From Streptomyces roseofulvus (lineage in GTDB: Bacteria; Actinomycetota; Actinomycetes; Streptomycetales; Streptomycetaceae), in NCBI RefSeq assembly GCF_039534915.1, contig NZ_BAAAWE010000001.1:3100001-3164000 (forward strand): 64,000 nucleotides of DNA. The letters are read 5' to 3'. This document shows, piece by piece, positions 16,315 through 25,503 of the stretch (its first letter is position 1; every line of letters begins with the position of its first letter). The notes below the pieces were generated by a model. It saw only the letters and a list, made by a program, of their open reading frames with translations, did no database searches and was not told the origin of the DNA. The translations under genes and the position numbers were made by a program.

Positions 16315-18594
16315 TCAGGCGCCCTCGCCCGGGCCCCCACGGCCCGTGTAGAACGCCACCGTCAGGTCCTTCACCAGGGCCTTCCGGTCGTAGTCGTCCA
16401 GCTCGACCAGACCACGGCTGGTCAGCCGGTGGACCACGTCGTCCACCGCGTCCACCACCGACGTCAGCACGCTGTCCCGGTGCTTCGCGTCGATCGCCGC
16501 GATCCGGCGGCGGCGCATCGCCTCCGCCACCTCGGGGGCGTACTCGATCCGCGTCGGCTGCGCCGAGAACACGTCCAGGCCGACCGGGGCGCACTCCGCC
16601 GACAGCATCCGCGTCAGCGCCTCGCCGACCGCCTCCGCGTCCCGCAGCGTCGGCGCGTCCTCGTGGAACGCGTCCGCCGGCAGCTGCGACAGCACCCGGG
16701 CCATCGCCGCCTCCACCTGCTCGCGCAGGTAGTCCTCGTGGCCGTCGACCCCGAGCGCGGCGCGCACGGTGTCCCGGACCCGCCACACGACGAGGACGGT
16801 CACGTCCAGGGCCGTCCCCTTCGCGTCCACCGCCGGCAGCGGCTCGCTGCGCCAGTGCCGCAGCCGGACGTCCACCCGGCGGCGCAGCAGCAGCGGACTC
16901 GCCCAGACCAGGCCGGTACGCCGGACCGTGCCGCGGTACTCGCCGAACAGGGTCAGCACCCAGGCGTACCCGACCCGGCCGCGGCCGAGCCCGCCCACCG
17001 AGAAGAGCAGCAGCAGCACGCCGAGCGCGAGCAGCGCCCACTGGGCGAGGTGGATCCCGTGGTACGGACGCGACGGCAGCCGCAGCATCCGCGCGAGCTC
17101 GGTGGGCACCACGCCCGCCCACCACAGGACCGCCGCGCACCCCGCGAGCGCGAGCAGCCCGCCGGCCACGCCGACCCAGCCCGGCAGCACGGCCGCCGCG
17201 CGCTCCACGAGCGCCGGGTCGGCCGTCGGCGCGGGCCGCGCGGACGCCGTGCGCGCGGGCTGGGCCGGCCTCGGGATCGCGGCCTTCGAGGCCGTCGCGG
17301 TCTTCGCGTGGTGCGCGGCCCGGCCGGCGGGCGGCGCCATCGCGACGGTGTCGGGGCCGCCGTCGTCCTCGGCGGCGGTCCCGGGCGTGTCGCCGCCGTC
17401 GCGGAAGAGCAGGTGAACGGGGATCGACCCGGTGGTCTCCGCCCCGATGACGTTCTTCCGGCGCGGCAGCCGCCCCACGGCGGCGACCGGCACGGCGATG
17501 GACGCCACCTTCCCGCCCGTGATCCGCCCGAAGTCGAGCACGTCCCGCTCCTCCTTGAACACCGCGACCGAAACGGTCCCCGGCAGGTCGGAGCTGCCGG
17601 GGACGGGGGCGTCACTGGACTCGGGGCGGGAGGGGGAGGCGTGGGCGGTGCCGGTGCCGGTGCCGGTGGTACGCGCCGGGCGGAGCGTGCCGGCCGGGCG
17701 GGCGGCCGAGGCGGAGCCGACCGGCGTCGGCGCGGGCGCGGCGGTCGCGGGCTCCGGGCGGGCGGCGGCCGACGGGTCGGCGCCCACCGGGGCAGGAGCC
17801 GTACGCGCCGCACCGAGCGGGGTGCTCGGCCTGACGGGCGTCTGCTCCGCCGCCGGAGCCGCCGTGGCGGCGGGCGCGGAGCCCTGGCCGAGGGAGGCCG
17901 GGGGCTGCGCGCCCGGCGTGGCGGCGGAGGCGGCGGCAGGCGCGGGGCGCGCCTCATGCCCCGCGCTCGGGGCGGTCCACGGCGTGTCGGGGGCGGCACC
18001 CTGCCCGACGGGCCCCGGACCGGCGGCGCGTGCCGCCGTCGCGGCCGACCCAGGTGCGGGGGCCGAGGGCGACGCGACCGCCGGGGCCGGGGCCGTGCGC
18101 GCCTCGCCCGGCCGCGGGGCGGTCGGCGGCGCGGCGGACGCGGGCGCCGGAGCCGTGCCCGCGCCGGCCGCCGGGGAAGCGGCGGGTGCCGGGGAAGCGG
18201 CGGGCGCCGGGGAAGCAGCGGGCGCCGGGGAAGCGGCGGGTGCCGGGGCTGGGCGGGCCTCGGTCGTCGGGGCGGCCGCGCCTCTCCCGCCCGCCGTGGC
18301 GGCCGGCGCCGGGCCGACGGTGCCCGCCTCGCCGGGCGGCGCCGGCGCCGGGGCCGTACCGGCGCCCCCCGCAGGGAGGACGGCGGGCGCCGGGCCCGTA
18401 CCCGGCTCCCCCGCCGGGGACGGGGCCGCGGCCGTCGGGACGGCGCGGGTGCCGGGGGGCACCGTGAGGGGTGGCGGGGTCGCCCGGGGTGGGGCGGGGC
18501 GACGGGGGAGGGTGCCGTCGGTGAGGCGGCGGGCCGTTCTCGCCGCGTCGCGCGAGGCCGCCGCGCCGGAGTCGTTCGGGTTCGCTGCCGTCAT
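16315..18594 (-). CDS. SPFH/band-7 domain membrane protein with long Ala/Pro-rich N-terminus
   Basis: A 759-residue protein in two parts. Residues 1 to about 300 are low-complexity Ala/Pro/Gly/Thr sequence including in-frame 18-base repeats (PAPAAS units); residues 300-450 are a charged linker. Two transmembrane spans follow (WVGVAGGLLALAGCAAVLWW and a second ending in LLLLFSVGGLG), then an SPFH domain of about 200 residues with the stomatin-like stretches RRRVDVRLRHWRSEPL and LDVTVLVVWRVRDT, and a helical tail with EAMRRRRIAAIDAKHRD. SPFH proteins scaffold membrane microdomains. ATG 18594 has GAGGTGGA upstream. It is 25 bases after the peptidoglycan-binding gene, likely one operon. Confidence 0.85.
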   Translation of the reverse strand: MTAANPNDSGAAASRDAARTARRLTDGTLPRRPAPPRATPPPLTVPPGTRAVPTAAAPSPAGEPGTGPAPAVLPAGGAGTAPAPAPPGEAGTVGPAPAATAGGRGAAAPTTEARPAPAPAASPAPAASPAPAASPAPAASPAAGAGTAPAPASAAPPTAPRPGEARTAPAPAVASPSAPAPGSAATAARAAGPGPVGQGAAPDTPWTAPSAGHEARPAPAAASAATPGAQPPASLGQGSAPAATAAPAAEQTPVRPSTPLGAARTAPAPVGADPSAAARPEPATAAPAPTPVGSASAARPAGTLRPARTTGTGTGTAHASPSRPESSDAPVPGSSDLPGTVSVAVFKEERDVLDFGRITGGKVASIAVPVAAVGRLPRRKNVIGAETTGSIPVHLLFRDGGDTPGTAAEDDGGPDTVAMAPPAGRAAHHAKTATASKAAIPRPAQPARTASARPAPTADPALVERAAAVLPGWVGVAGGLLALAGCAAVLWWAGVVPTELARMLRLPSRPYHGIHLAQWALLALGVLLLLFSVGGLGRGRVGYAWVLTLFGEYRGTVRRTGLVWASPLLLRRRVDVRLRHWRSEPLPAVDAKGTALDVTVLVVWRVRDTVRAALGVDGHEDYLREQVEAAMARVLSQLPADAFHEDAPTLRDAEAVGEALTRMLSAECAPVGLDVFSAQPTRIEYAPEVAEAMRRRRIAAIDAKHRDSVLTSVVDAVDDVVHRLTSRGLVELDDYDRKALVKDLTVAFYTGRGGPGEGA
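18170..18241. repeat. four tandem 18-base repeats inside the SPFH gene
   Basis: Units start GCCGGGGAAGCGGCGGGT and repeat four times in register with only 1-2 changes. Being a multiple of three, copy-number change keeps the frame and would only alter the number of PAPAAS units. Confidence 0.9.
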
Positions 18595-18619
18595 TCGGGG
18601 TCCACCTCTTGTCTCGGGG

Positions 18620-19987
18620 TCATCGGAACAATCGCCGCCAGGTCTCCGGGCCCGGGTAGCCGTCGGCCGCCGCGCCGCGCCAGCCCTGTGCCCGCTGGAA
18701 CGCCTCGACGTTGCGGCGGTCCGCCTCCGTCCAGCGCGGACCGGGTCCCGACAGGTAGTGCTTGCCGAAGCCCCGCTTCACCAGTTGTTTGCCCAGCTTC
18801 TCCACATATGCGTTGGATTGGCCCGGACGGAAGGAGCCACGCCCGGGGAACCCCTTCGCATCTGTGCTCGGACCGCTCGAACCACTCGAACCGCCGATGT
18901 TCCGGCCCTCCCCCGCGACGAGGAGCCGCCAGGTGTGCGGGCCCGGCAGACCGTCCGCCTCCCTGCCCTTCCAGCCCTGCGCGCGCTGGAACGCCTGGGT
19001 CGCCCGGCGGTCGGCCTCGCCCCACCGGGGGCCGGGCCCCTGGGCGTAGAACTGCTTCCCGCCGCGCGCGATCAGCATCTGCCCGAGCCGCGTCACGTAC
19101 GCGTTGTTCGCGCCGGGGCCGAACTTCGACCCGCCCGGGTACGCGGCCGCGCCGGGCGCCGTCGGTCCGCCGCCGGCGCCGGTGCCGGCGCTGACGAGGC
19201 CCTTGTAGCGGTAGGCCACGTACCGGTTCGAGTTCTCCCAGTAGGCCATGGGCGTGGCCTGCTTCCGCGTGCGCGGCTTGGTCTGCTCGTAGGCGACGTA
19301 GGACGTGTGGGTGTAGTCCGTCCAGCCGCCGAAGATCGTCACGTGCGAGCCGCGGGTCGGGTTGGCCGGGTTGTGAAAGAGCAGGATGTCGCCGGGCTGG
19401 AGCTCGGTGCGGTCGATGCGGACGGCGAAGCGGTCGAGACTGCCGGTCCACTCGTTGCTGCGCAGGTTCCAGGCCATCGAGATGTAGCCCGAGCAGTCCT
19501 GGCGGTACCCGTCCGACCAGTACTTCTCCATCGAGTACGGCACCTGGGCCGCCACCCACAGCTTGGCCCGGTTGATGATCTCCGTACGGGTCGTCCTGCG
19601 CAGCGTCTCCGTCGAGATCTGACTGGTCGTCGGGACGGCGCCGGGGGTGGGCCCGCCGTCGCCCTGCGCGGCCGGCGGGCCGTGCAGCGGGGCGCGGCCG
19701 CCCTGCGGGGTGTCGGAGCCCTGGGCGGCCTCCGCCGCGCCGGCGGCGTCCGCCGGGGTGACCGGGACGGCGGGGGCGACGGCCGCGGCGATGCCGCTCG
19801 CCCCGCCGCCGCCCAGGACGGCGCCCGCCGCCGTCACCAGGACCAGGGCCCGGCGGGCGCCGTGCGCCGCCGGGTGTCCGCCCGCGCGGACCGGCAGGCC
19901 CAGCGCGAGGTCACGGCGGTGCCGGGCGCAGCCCGGGCAGCCACAGTCGGGCGCGGGTTCGAATTCCTCGAAGACCGGCACGCTCAT
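18620..19987 (-). CDS. secreted CHAP/NlpC-like amidase with two peptidoglycan-binding domains
   Basis: A 455-residue cell-wall protein. The N-terminus contains a Cys/His cluster (CGCPGCARH, residues 15-23) before a hydrophobic segment (residues 45-72), so it is probably membrane-anchored or has a long signal. The catalytic-like domain at about 130-265 has DCSGYISMAWNL, with a Cys nucleophile, LQPGDILLFHNPANPTRGSHVTIFGG with a likely catalytic His, and further aromatic residues, as in NlpC/P60 and CHAP amidases. Two near-identical C-terminal modules (about 285-365 and 380-455), each containing GPGPRW..ADRR and FQRAQGW..G..ADG.PGP.TW, are actinobacterial peptidoglycan-binding repeats. Probably co-transcribed with the SPFH gene. 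Confidence 0.85.
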   Translation of the reverse strand: MSVPVFEEFEPAPDCGCPGCARHRRDLALGLPVRAGGHPAAHGARRALVLVTAAGAVLGGGGASGIAAAVAPAVPVTPADAAGAAEAAQGSDTPQGGRAPLHGPPAAQGDGGPTPGAVPTTSQISTETLRRTTRTEIINRAKLWVAAQVPYSMEKYWSDGYRQDCSGYISMAWNLRSNEWTGSLDRFAVRIDRTELQPGDILLFHNPANPTRGSHVTIFGGWTDYTHTSYVAYEQTKPRTRKQATPMAYWENSNRYVAYRYKGLVSAGTGAGGGPTAPGAAAYPGGSKFGPGANNAYVTRLGQMLIARGGKQFYAQGPGPRWGEADRRATQAFQRAQGWKGREADGLPGPHTWRLLVAGEGRNIGGSSGSSGPSTDAKGFPGRGSFRPGQSNAYVEKLGKQLVKRGFGKHYLSGPGPRWTEADRRNVEAFQRAQGWRGAAADGYPGPETWRRLFR

Positions 19988-20147
19988 GCGATCCCCTCCA
20001 CACTCGTCAAGATCTTTTGGGCCTCTGTTTCGGGCGCCAGTTTCTCAACTGTCTGGACAAATCGCATTTTGACGGATCAACGGCCTGATACGACCATCCG
20101 ACAGGCCGGAGACGGCCGTCGTTGGTCAGGAGCACCCCTGGAGGTCG

Positions 20148-20170
20148 GGTAGAGTTATCTCTGTCAGCAG
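20148..20170 (+). promoter_or_regulatory. promoter of tRNA-Lys copy 3
   Basis: GGTAGAGTTATCTCTGTCAG precedes the tRNA; TAGAGT or the overlapping AGTTAT is a plausible -10 box, followed by the same TCTGTCAGCAG leader as copy 2. The 183-base gap from 19988 holds nothing else evident. Confidence 0.5.
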
Positions 20171-20244
20171 GCGCCGCTAGCTCAGTTGGTTAGAGCAGCT
20201 GACTCTTAATCAGCGGGTCCGGGGTTCGAGTCCCTGGCGGCGCA
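20171..20244 (+). tRNA. tRNA-Lys (anticodon CTT), copy 3
   Basis: Third identical 74-base copy. Anticodon CTT, no encoded CCA, own leader and terminator. The three copies sit 8.0 and 8.5 kb apart on the same strand. Confidence 0.97.
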
Positions 20245-20250
20245 CCGACG

Positions 20251-20284
20251 GAGAAGGCCCCTCGCGAGAGCGAGGGGCCTTCTC
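20251..20284. terminator. terminator after tRNA-Lys copy 3 (bidirectional)
   Basis: GAGAAGGCCCCTCGC pairs perfectly with GCGAGGGGCCTTCTC around a 4-base loop; also downstream of the convergent cellulase gene. Confidence 0.85.
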
Positions 20285-20299
20285 GTTGCCGCAACTCAA

Positions 20300-21304
20300 C
20301 TACCGTGCGTTGCGGGCCAGTTCCAGTGCGTACGCGTCGAACCACTCGCCCGCCTTCGGTCCGCCCCCGCACTCCCCGTCCGACTCGCCGGGCCGCTTGA
20401 TCCACAGATGGGCGCGGACCAGCGGATCGCCGGTGCGCAGGGTCGGCGGCGTACCGAGCGCCCGGCCCGGAGGGTTGCACCAGCTCTCCGCGGGGTCGCC
20501 CGCCAGGTGGGGGCCGTTGCCGTTGCGGCTGGTGTCGACGACGAAGGGCTTGTCGCCGACGAGGGCGGAGAGCCGGCGGCCGTACGCCACGCTCTCCCGG
20601 GTCGTGCGGAAGTTCGAGACGTTCACCGCGAAGCCGTCGGCGGCCGCGATGCCGGCCTGGCGCAGCGGTGCGGCGAGGCGCTCCGGGGCGGCCCAGCCGG
20701 CGTTGCCCGCGTCCAGGTGGACGGTGACCTGGGGCTGCCGCTTCAGCCGGTCGACCGCGGCCTTGAGCAGGGCGTACCGCTCGGCGCGGTGCTGCGCGGC
20801 GGTGCAGCCGACGACCACGTGCATGACGGCGTCCGGTTCCAGGATCACCGTCGCCCGCCGCCCGCCGATCCCCCGGGCGACGGCGTCCACCCAGGCTCTG
20901 TACGCCGTCCCGTCCCGCGCGCCGCCGGCCGAGTGCTGCCCGCAGTCGCGGTGCGGGATGGCGTAGAGGACGAGCAGCGCGGCCCGGCCGGCCTTCGTCG
21001 CCGCCTCCGTGAGCGCCCGCGCCTCCGCCTCGGGACGGTCGGGGCCGATCCACTCCGCGACCGGCCGACTCGCGATCCGGTCCAGCAGCGCGGCCTCGGC
21101 GGTCCGCCCGGCGGCGCGGTGCGCGGCGGCGGCGCGGGCGGCCCCGCTGTCCGGGTTCACCCAGTACGGCGCCTCGCCCGCGGCGGTCGCCGACGGGCCG
21201 GGCGCGCCGGGTTCCGGGGCGGGGGCGGCGCAGGCGGTGGCGGTGGCGGTGGCGGCGAGGAGTGCGAGGAGCGCGGTGAGGGGCGCGGGTGGGCGTGCGG
21301 GCAT
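20300..21304 (-). CDS. secreted GH6 endoglucanase/cellobiohydrolase
   Basis: A 334-residue glycoside hydrolase family 6 enzyme that cleaves beta-1,4-glucan with inversion. The signal region ends ATACAAP, with a lone Cys near residue 25 that could make it a lipoprotein. GH6 hallmarks: YAIPHRDCGQHSAGG near residue 115 (acid Asp region), VILEPDAV near 150, HLDAGNAGW near 195, VNVSNF near 225, GKPFVVDTSRNGNG near 250 and LWIKRPGESDGECGG near 300. There is no separate cellulose-binding module. ATG 21304 has a weak SD (AGGGG). It is flanked by a tRNA terminator downstream and a palindrome-rich gap upstream. Confidence 0.9.
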   Translation of the reverse strand: MPARPPAPLTALLALLAATATATACAAPAPEPGAPGPSATAAGEAPYWVNPDSGAARAAAAHRAAGRTAEAALLDRIASRPVAEWIGPDRPEAEARALTEAATKAGRAALLVLYAIPHRDCGQHSAGGARDGTAYRAWVDAVARGIGGRRATVILEPDAVMHVVVGCTAAQHRAERYALLKAAVDRLKRQPQVTVHLDAGNAGWAAPERLAAPLRQAGIAAADGFAVNVSNFRTTRESVAYGRRLSALVGDKPFVVDTSRNGNGPHLAGDPAESWCNPPGRALGTPPTLRTGDPLVRAHLWIKRPGESDGECGGGPKAGEWFDAYALELARNAR

Positions 21305-21397
21305 ACGGGCCCCTGGGGCGCGGCGGGGGTGGCGGAGTCGCGCCCATCGTGACACGGCGCCCCCCTGGGCGGTGCGAGGCGCGACCTGCCGTCCCAC

Positions 21398-21446
21398 GTC
21401 CCTGTGGGCAGGCGTCCCGCAGGGCGGGACGGGTGGGCACAGGGAC
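21398..21446. repeat. nested inverted repeat 1
   Basis: The outer arm GTCCCTGTG (21398-21406) pairs with CACAGGGAC (21438-21446). Inside, GTCCCGC-AGG-GCGGGAC forms a perfect 7-bp hairpin. This is a stacked hairpin of about 49 bases. Confidence 0.8.
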
Positions 21447-21481
21447 GGCGCCCCTTGCCGCGCCCAGGCTTCCGCGCCTGA

Positions 21482-21518
21482 ACCCGCACCCCCTGTACGG
21501 CTCCGTACGGGTGCGGGT
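21482..21518. repeat. nested inverted repeat 2
   Basis: The outer arm ACCCGCAC pairs with GTGCGGGT, and an inner TACGG-CT-CCGTA hairpin sits between them. Structure seen directly; role unknown. Confidence 0.8.
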
Positions 21519-21552
21519 CCAGGCTCGGGGCGCGGAGGCACCGCTGAAGGCG

Positions 21553-21643
21553 CCGTTCCGTTGTGCCCACCCTCCCCCAAGCTCTCGGCTTCGCTCGAGC
21601 AGGGGGGACCCCCATCGCCCCAGCGGAACGATTGCCCACAACG
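21553..21643. repeat. long Streptomyces-type intergenic inverted repeat
   Basis: CGTTCCGTTGTG (21554-21565) is answered by CGGAACG (21624-21630) and CACAACG (21637-21643), enclosing a CCTCCCCC/GGGGGG hairpin whose loop contains GCTCTCGGCTTCGCTCGAGC. From memory, elements with this C-rich hairpin and a TTGTGCCCAC border recur between Streptomyces genes. That recurrence was not checked here. Confidence 0.65.
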
Positions 21644-21671
21644 GACCGGCGGCGCGGCGCAGGCGGCGGGG

Positions 21672-22322
21672 TTACTCCGCTGCGGTCAGGTAGGCCGAGA
21701 CGACCACGTTGGCGGTGTAGGTGGCGGTGGTGCGGTCGAAGGTGCCGCCGCAGGTGATGAGGCGGAGTTCGGCGCGGCCCGGGTCGCGGGGCCCGTAGAC
21801 GGCCCGGGGGTCGAAGGCGTCGCGCGGGACGACGCGGACGTCGTCGACCGTGAAGACCGCGACGGATCCGTCCGTCCGGGTGACGCGGACGGTCTCGCCG
21901 GGCCGGGCGGCGCTGAGGCCGTAGAAGACGGCGGGGCGCGTCTCGGTGTCGACGTGGCCGACGAGGAGGGCCGGGCCCGCCGCGCCGGGCGTCGTGGTGC
22001 CGGGGCCGTACCAGCCGACGGTGTGCGGCAGCTCGTACGGCGGCGGGTCGACCGCCCCGGTGGCGTCGAGGCCCCGGGGGACGACGGGGGCGTCGATGCC
22101 GAGGGCCGGTATCTGGAGGCGGCGGGGTTCCGCCGCACCGGATAGCGGCGCCCGGGAGGGCGGCAGGTCCACGCCCAGCGGGCGGCCGACCGCCGCGATG
22201 TCGCCGTGCGTCGGGGCCGAGCTGCCGCCGGGGCCGTGGACGGTGTCCTGGCCCCACAGCCAGAGCCCGAGGAGCAGGACCGCCCAGGCCACACCGGTGA
22301 CCGGGCGGCTCGACGCGGCCAC
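21672..22322 (-). CDS. class F sortase
   Basis: A 216-residue membrane-anchored transpeptidase. One N-terminal span (GVAWAVLLLGLWLWG) is followed by a beta-barrel from about residue 75 (LQIPALGIDAPVV). The catalytic His is in LLVGHVDTE near residue 133 and the catalytic Cys in LRLITCGGTFD near 190, the TCGG form seen in class F enzymes; the Arg follows as DRTT. GTG 22322 lies 2 bases after the stop of the upstream surface-protein gene, so the two form an operon. Class F substrates are poorly known; the partner gene product is the first candidate although it lacks an obvious LPXTG. Confidence 0.88.
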   Translation of the reverse strand: MAASSRPVTGVAWAVLLLGLWLWGQDTVHGPGGSSAPTHGDIAAVGRPLGVDLPPSRAPLSGAAEPRRLQIPALGIDAPVVPRGLDATGAVDPPPYELPHTVGWYGPGTTTPGAAGPALLVGHVDTETRPAVFYGLSAARPGETVRVTRTDGSVAVFTVDDVRVVPRDAFDPRAVYGPRDPGRAELRLITCGGTFDRTTATYTANVVVSAYLTAAE

Positions 22323-22324
22323 GC

Positions 22325-22894
22325 CTATTCCGTACGCCGGCGGCGGGAGCTCCGGAAGGCGACCGCGACGGCGGCGACGCCGGCCATGCCGAGGCCGAGC
22401 AGGGTGTACGGGGTGCCGAGGCCGTCTCCGCTCGCCGTCTGGGCCACGCCGGGCGCGGCGGGGGCGGCGAACGCGGCGGTGCCGCCGCCGCCGGCGCGGA
22501 CCGGGGCGACCGGGGCCGGGCGGTGGGTGGGCTCCTGGTGGTGCCGGACGGTGAGGGTGCCGACGTCGGGGTGGTCGTGGCCGTCGCAGGTGACGGAGAC
22601 CTGGTACGTGCCCTCCTGGAGCCCGGTGCGGACGGTGGCGCCGCCGAACAGGGCGTGCGTGCCGCCGTCGCGGCCGGTGAGCTCGGCGTCGGCGACGAAC
22701 GCCGGGGACTTGGCGGCGCCGGTGGTGCCCTTGCAGCCCTGGACGCGGACGTCGACGTCGGCGCCGGGGGCCGCGGCGGCCGGGGTGACGCCGGCCTGGA
22801 CGCCGTCGTGGGCGACGGCGGTGCCGCCCGCGGGGGCGAGCACCAGAGCCAGCGCCGCCCCCGCGGCACGGAGAGCGATGGGACCTGAACGCAT
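22325..22894 (-). CDS. exported surface protein with C-terminal membrane anchor
   Basis: A 189-residue protein with an N-terminal signal peptide (to AVAH, residue 29), an Ig-like domain with two Cys (VQGCKG and VTCDGHDHPDVG), a Pro/Ala/Gly stalk, then one transmembrane span (TLLGLGMAGVAAVAVAF) and a basic tail SSRRRRTE. This is the sorting-signal layout without a recognisable LPXTG pentapeptide before the span. ATG 22894 has GGAGGTCACC. It directly precedes the class F sortase gene, suggesting a functional pair. Precise role unknown. Confidence 0.75.
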   Translation of the reverse strand: MRSGPIALRAAGAALALVLAPAGGTAVAHDGVQAGVTPAAAAPGADVDVRVQGCKGTTGAAKSPAFVADAELTGRDGGTHALFGGATVRTGLQEGTYQVSVTCDGHDHPDVGTLTVRHHQEPTHRPAPVAPVRAGGGGTAAFAAPAAPGVAQTASGDGLGTPYTLLGLGMAGVAAVAVAFRSSRRRRTE

Positions 22895-22968
22895 GGTGAC
22901 CTCCTGGTACTGGCAGGGTCACCCGGTTCGGGCGTTCGCGCATCCGCAGGGGCGACGCTCCGTGAGCG

Positions 22969-23748
22969 CTACACGCGGTCGACGAGGTCCGCGATCGACT
23001 TCACGATCTTCGAGGGGCGGAACGGGAAGCGGTCGATCTCCGCCTGCGTGGTGAGGCCGGTGAGGACGAGGAAGGTCTGCATGCCCGCCTCCAGTCCGGC
23101 CAGGATGTCGGTGTCCATCCGGTCGCCGATCATCGCGCTGGACTCGGAGTGGGCGCCGATCGCGTTGAGGCCGGTGCGCATCATCAGCGGGTTGGGCTTG
23201 CCGGCGAAGTACGGCTCCTTGCCGGTGGCCTTGGTGATGAGGGCGGCGACGGAGCCGGTGGCGGGGAGCGGGCCCTCCAGGGACGGGCCGGTCTCGTCCG
23301 GGTTGGTGCAGATGAAGCGGGCGCCGTTGTTGATGAGGCGGACCGCCTTCGTCATGGCCTCGAAGGAGTAGGTGCGGGTCTCGCCGAGGACGACGTAGTC
23401 GGGGTCGTGGTCGGTGAGGACGTAGCCGATGTCGTGGAGGGCGGTGGTGAGGCCGGCCTCGCCGATGACGTACGCGGTGCCGCCGGGGCGCTGGTCGTCG
23501 AGGAACTTGGCGGTCGCGAGCGCCGAGGTCCAGATGTTCTCGACGGGGACGTCGAGGCCCATGCGGAGGAGGCGGGCGTGCAGGTCGCGGGCGGTGTAGA
23601 TCGAGTTGTTGGTGAGCACCAGGAACGGCTTGCCGGTCTCCCGCAGCTTCCTGATGAACGCGTCGGCGCCGGGGATCGGGACGCCCTCGTGGATGAGGAC
23701 GCCGTCCATGTCGGTGAGCCAGGATTCGATCGGCTTGCGCTCTGCCAT
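22969..23748 (-). CDS. NagD-like HAD-IIA phosphatase
   Basis: A 259-residue HAD hydrolase of the IIA subclass. Motif I is DMDGV (D13, D15) with the nucleophile Asp, motif II FLVLTNNS near residue 45, motif III GKPNPLMM near 185, and motif IV GDRMDTDILAGLEAGM near 208. These enzymes dephosphorylate small phosphorylated metabolites such as nucleotides or sugar phosphates in the cytosol; NagD of E. coli acts on UMP. ATG 23748 is the natural start. It is monocistronic, with the terminator of the upstream phosphatase gene preceding it. Confidence 0.92.
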   Translation of the reverse strand: MAERKPIESWLTDMDGVLIHEGVPIPGADAFIRKLRETGKPFLVLTNNSIYTARDLHARLLRMGLDVPVENIWTSALATAKFLDDQRPGGTAYVIGEAGLTTALHDIGYVLTDHDPDYVVLGETRTYSFEAMTKAVRLINNGARFICTNPDETGPSLEGPLPATGSVAALITKATGKEPYFAGKPNPLMMRTGLNAIGAHSESSAMIGDRMDTDILAGLEAGMQTFLVLTGLTTQAEIDRFPFRPSKIVKSIADLVDRV

Positions 23749-23790
23749 GGGTGCGGGACTCCTGCCGTACGGACGTGGGACGTGCGGTGT

Positions 23791-23830
23791 GCTGGGGGCG
23801 ACGCGACAGCGCTGTGGCGACGCCCCCAGC
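23791..23830. terminator. terminator of the Tat-exported phosphatase gene
   Basis: GCTGGGGGCG pairs perfectly with CGCCCCCAGC across a 20-base interior that itself contains CAGC/GCTG. It starts 6 bases beyond the phosphatase stop. Confidence 0.75.
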
Positions 23831-23835
23831 CTAGG

Positions 23836-25371
<1,536 letters not shown>

Positions 25372-25410
25372 GTCGGAGTCCTCCGGGGAAGGGGAGAAGG
25401 GGACGGACGC

Positions 25411-25442
25411 ACACCAACGCCCCCGATTCCTCGGGGGCGTTG
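25411..25442. terminator. terminator of the phosphonate operon
   Basis: A perfect 14-bp stem ACCAACGCCCCCGA with a TTCC loop, 62 bases after the substrate-binding protein stop and upstream of the phosphatase gene. Confidence 0.8.
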
Positions 25443-25503
25443 GTCCGTACCCGTTATCTTTCCGCTATCTGCGGCGGGGGTCGAGGGGACGTGCGGTGAA
25501 CTC

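Larger units (their letters stand above)
21305..21671. other. palindrome-rich intergenic region upstream of the cellulase
   Basis: A 367-base gap with no gene but at least three nested or paired inverted repeats, listed separately. It contains the cellulase promoter and the end of the sortase transcript. Confidence 0.8.

Noticed and set aside
17432..20152. Open plus-strand frame of about 900 codons
   Set aside because: Antisense to the SPFH and peptidoglycan-binding genes, whose domains are clear on the minus strand.
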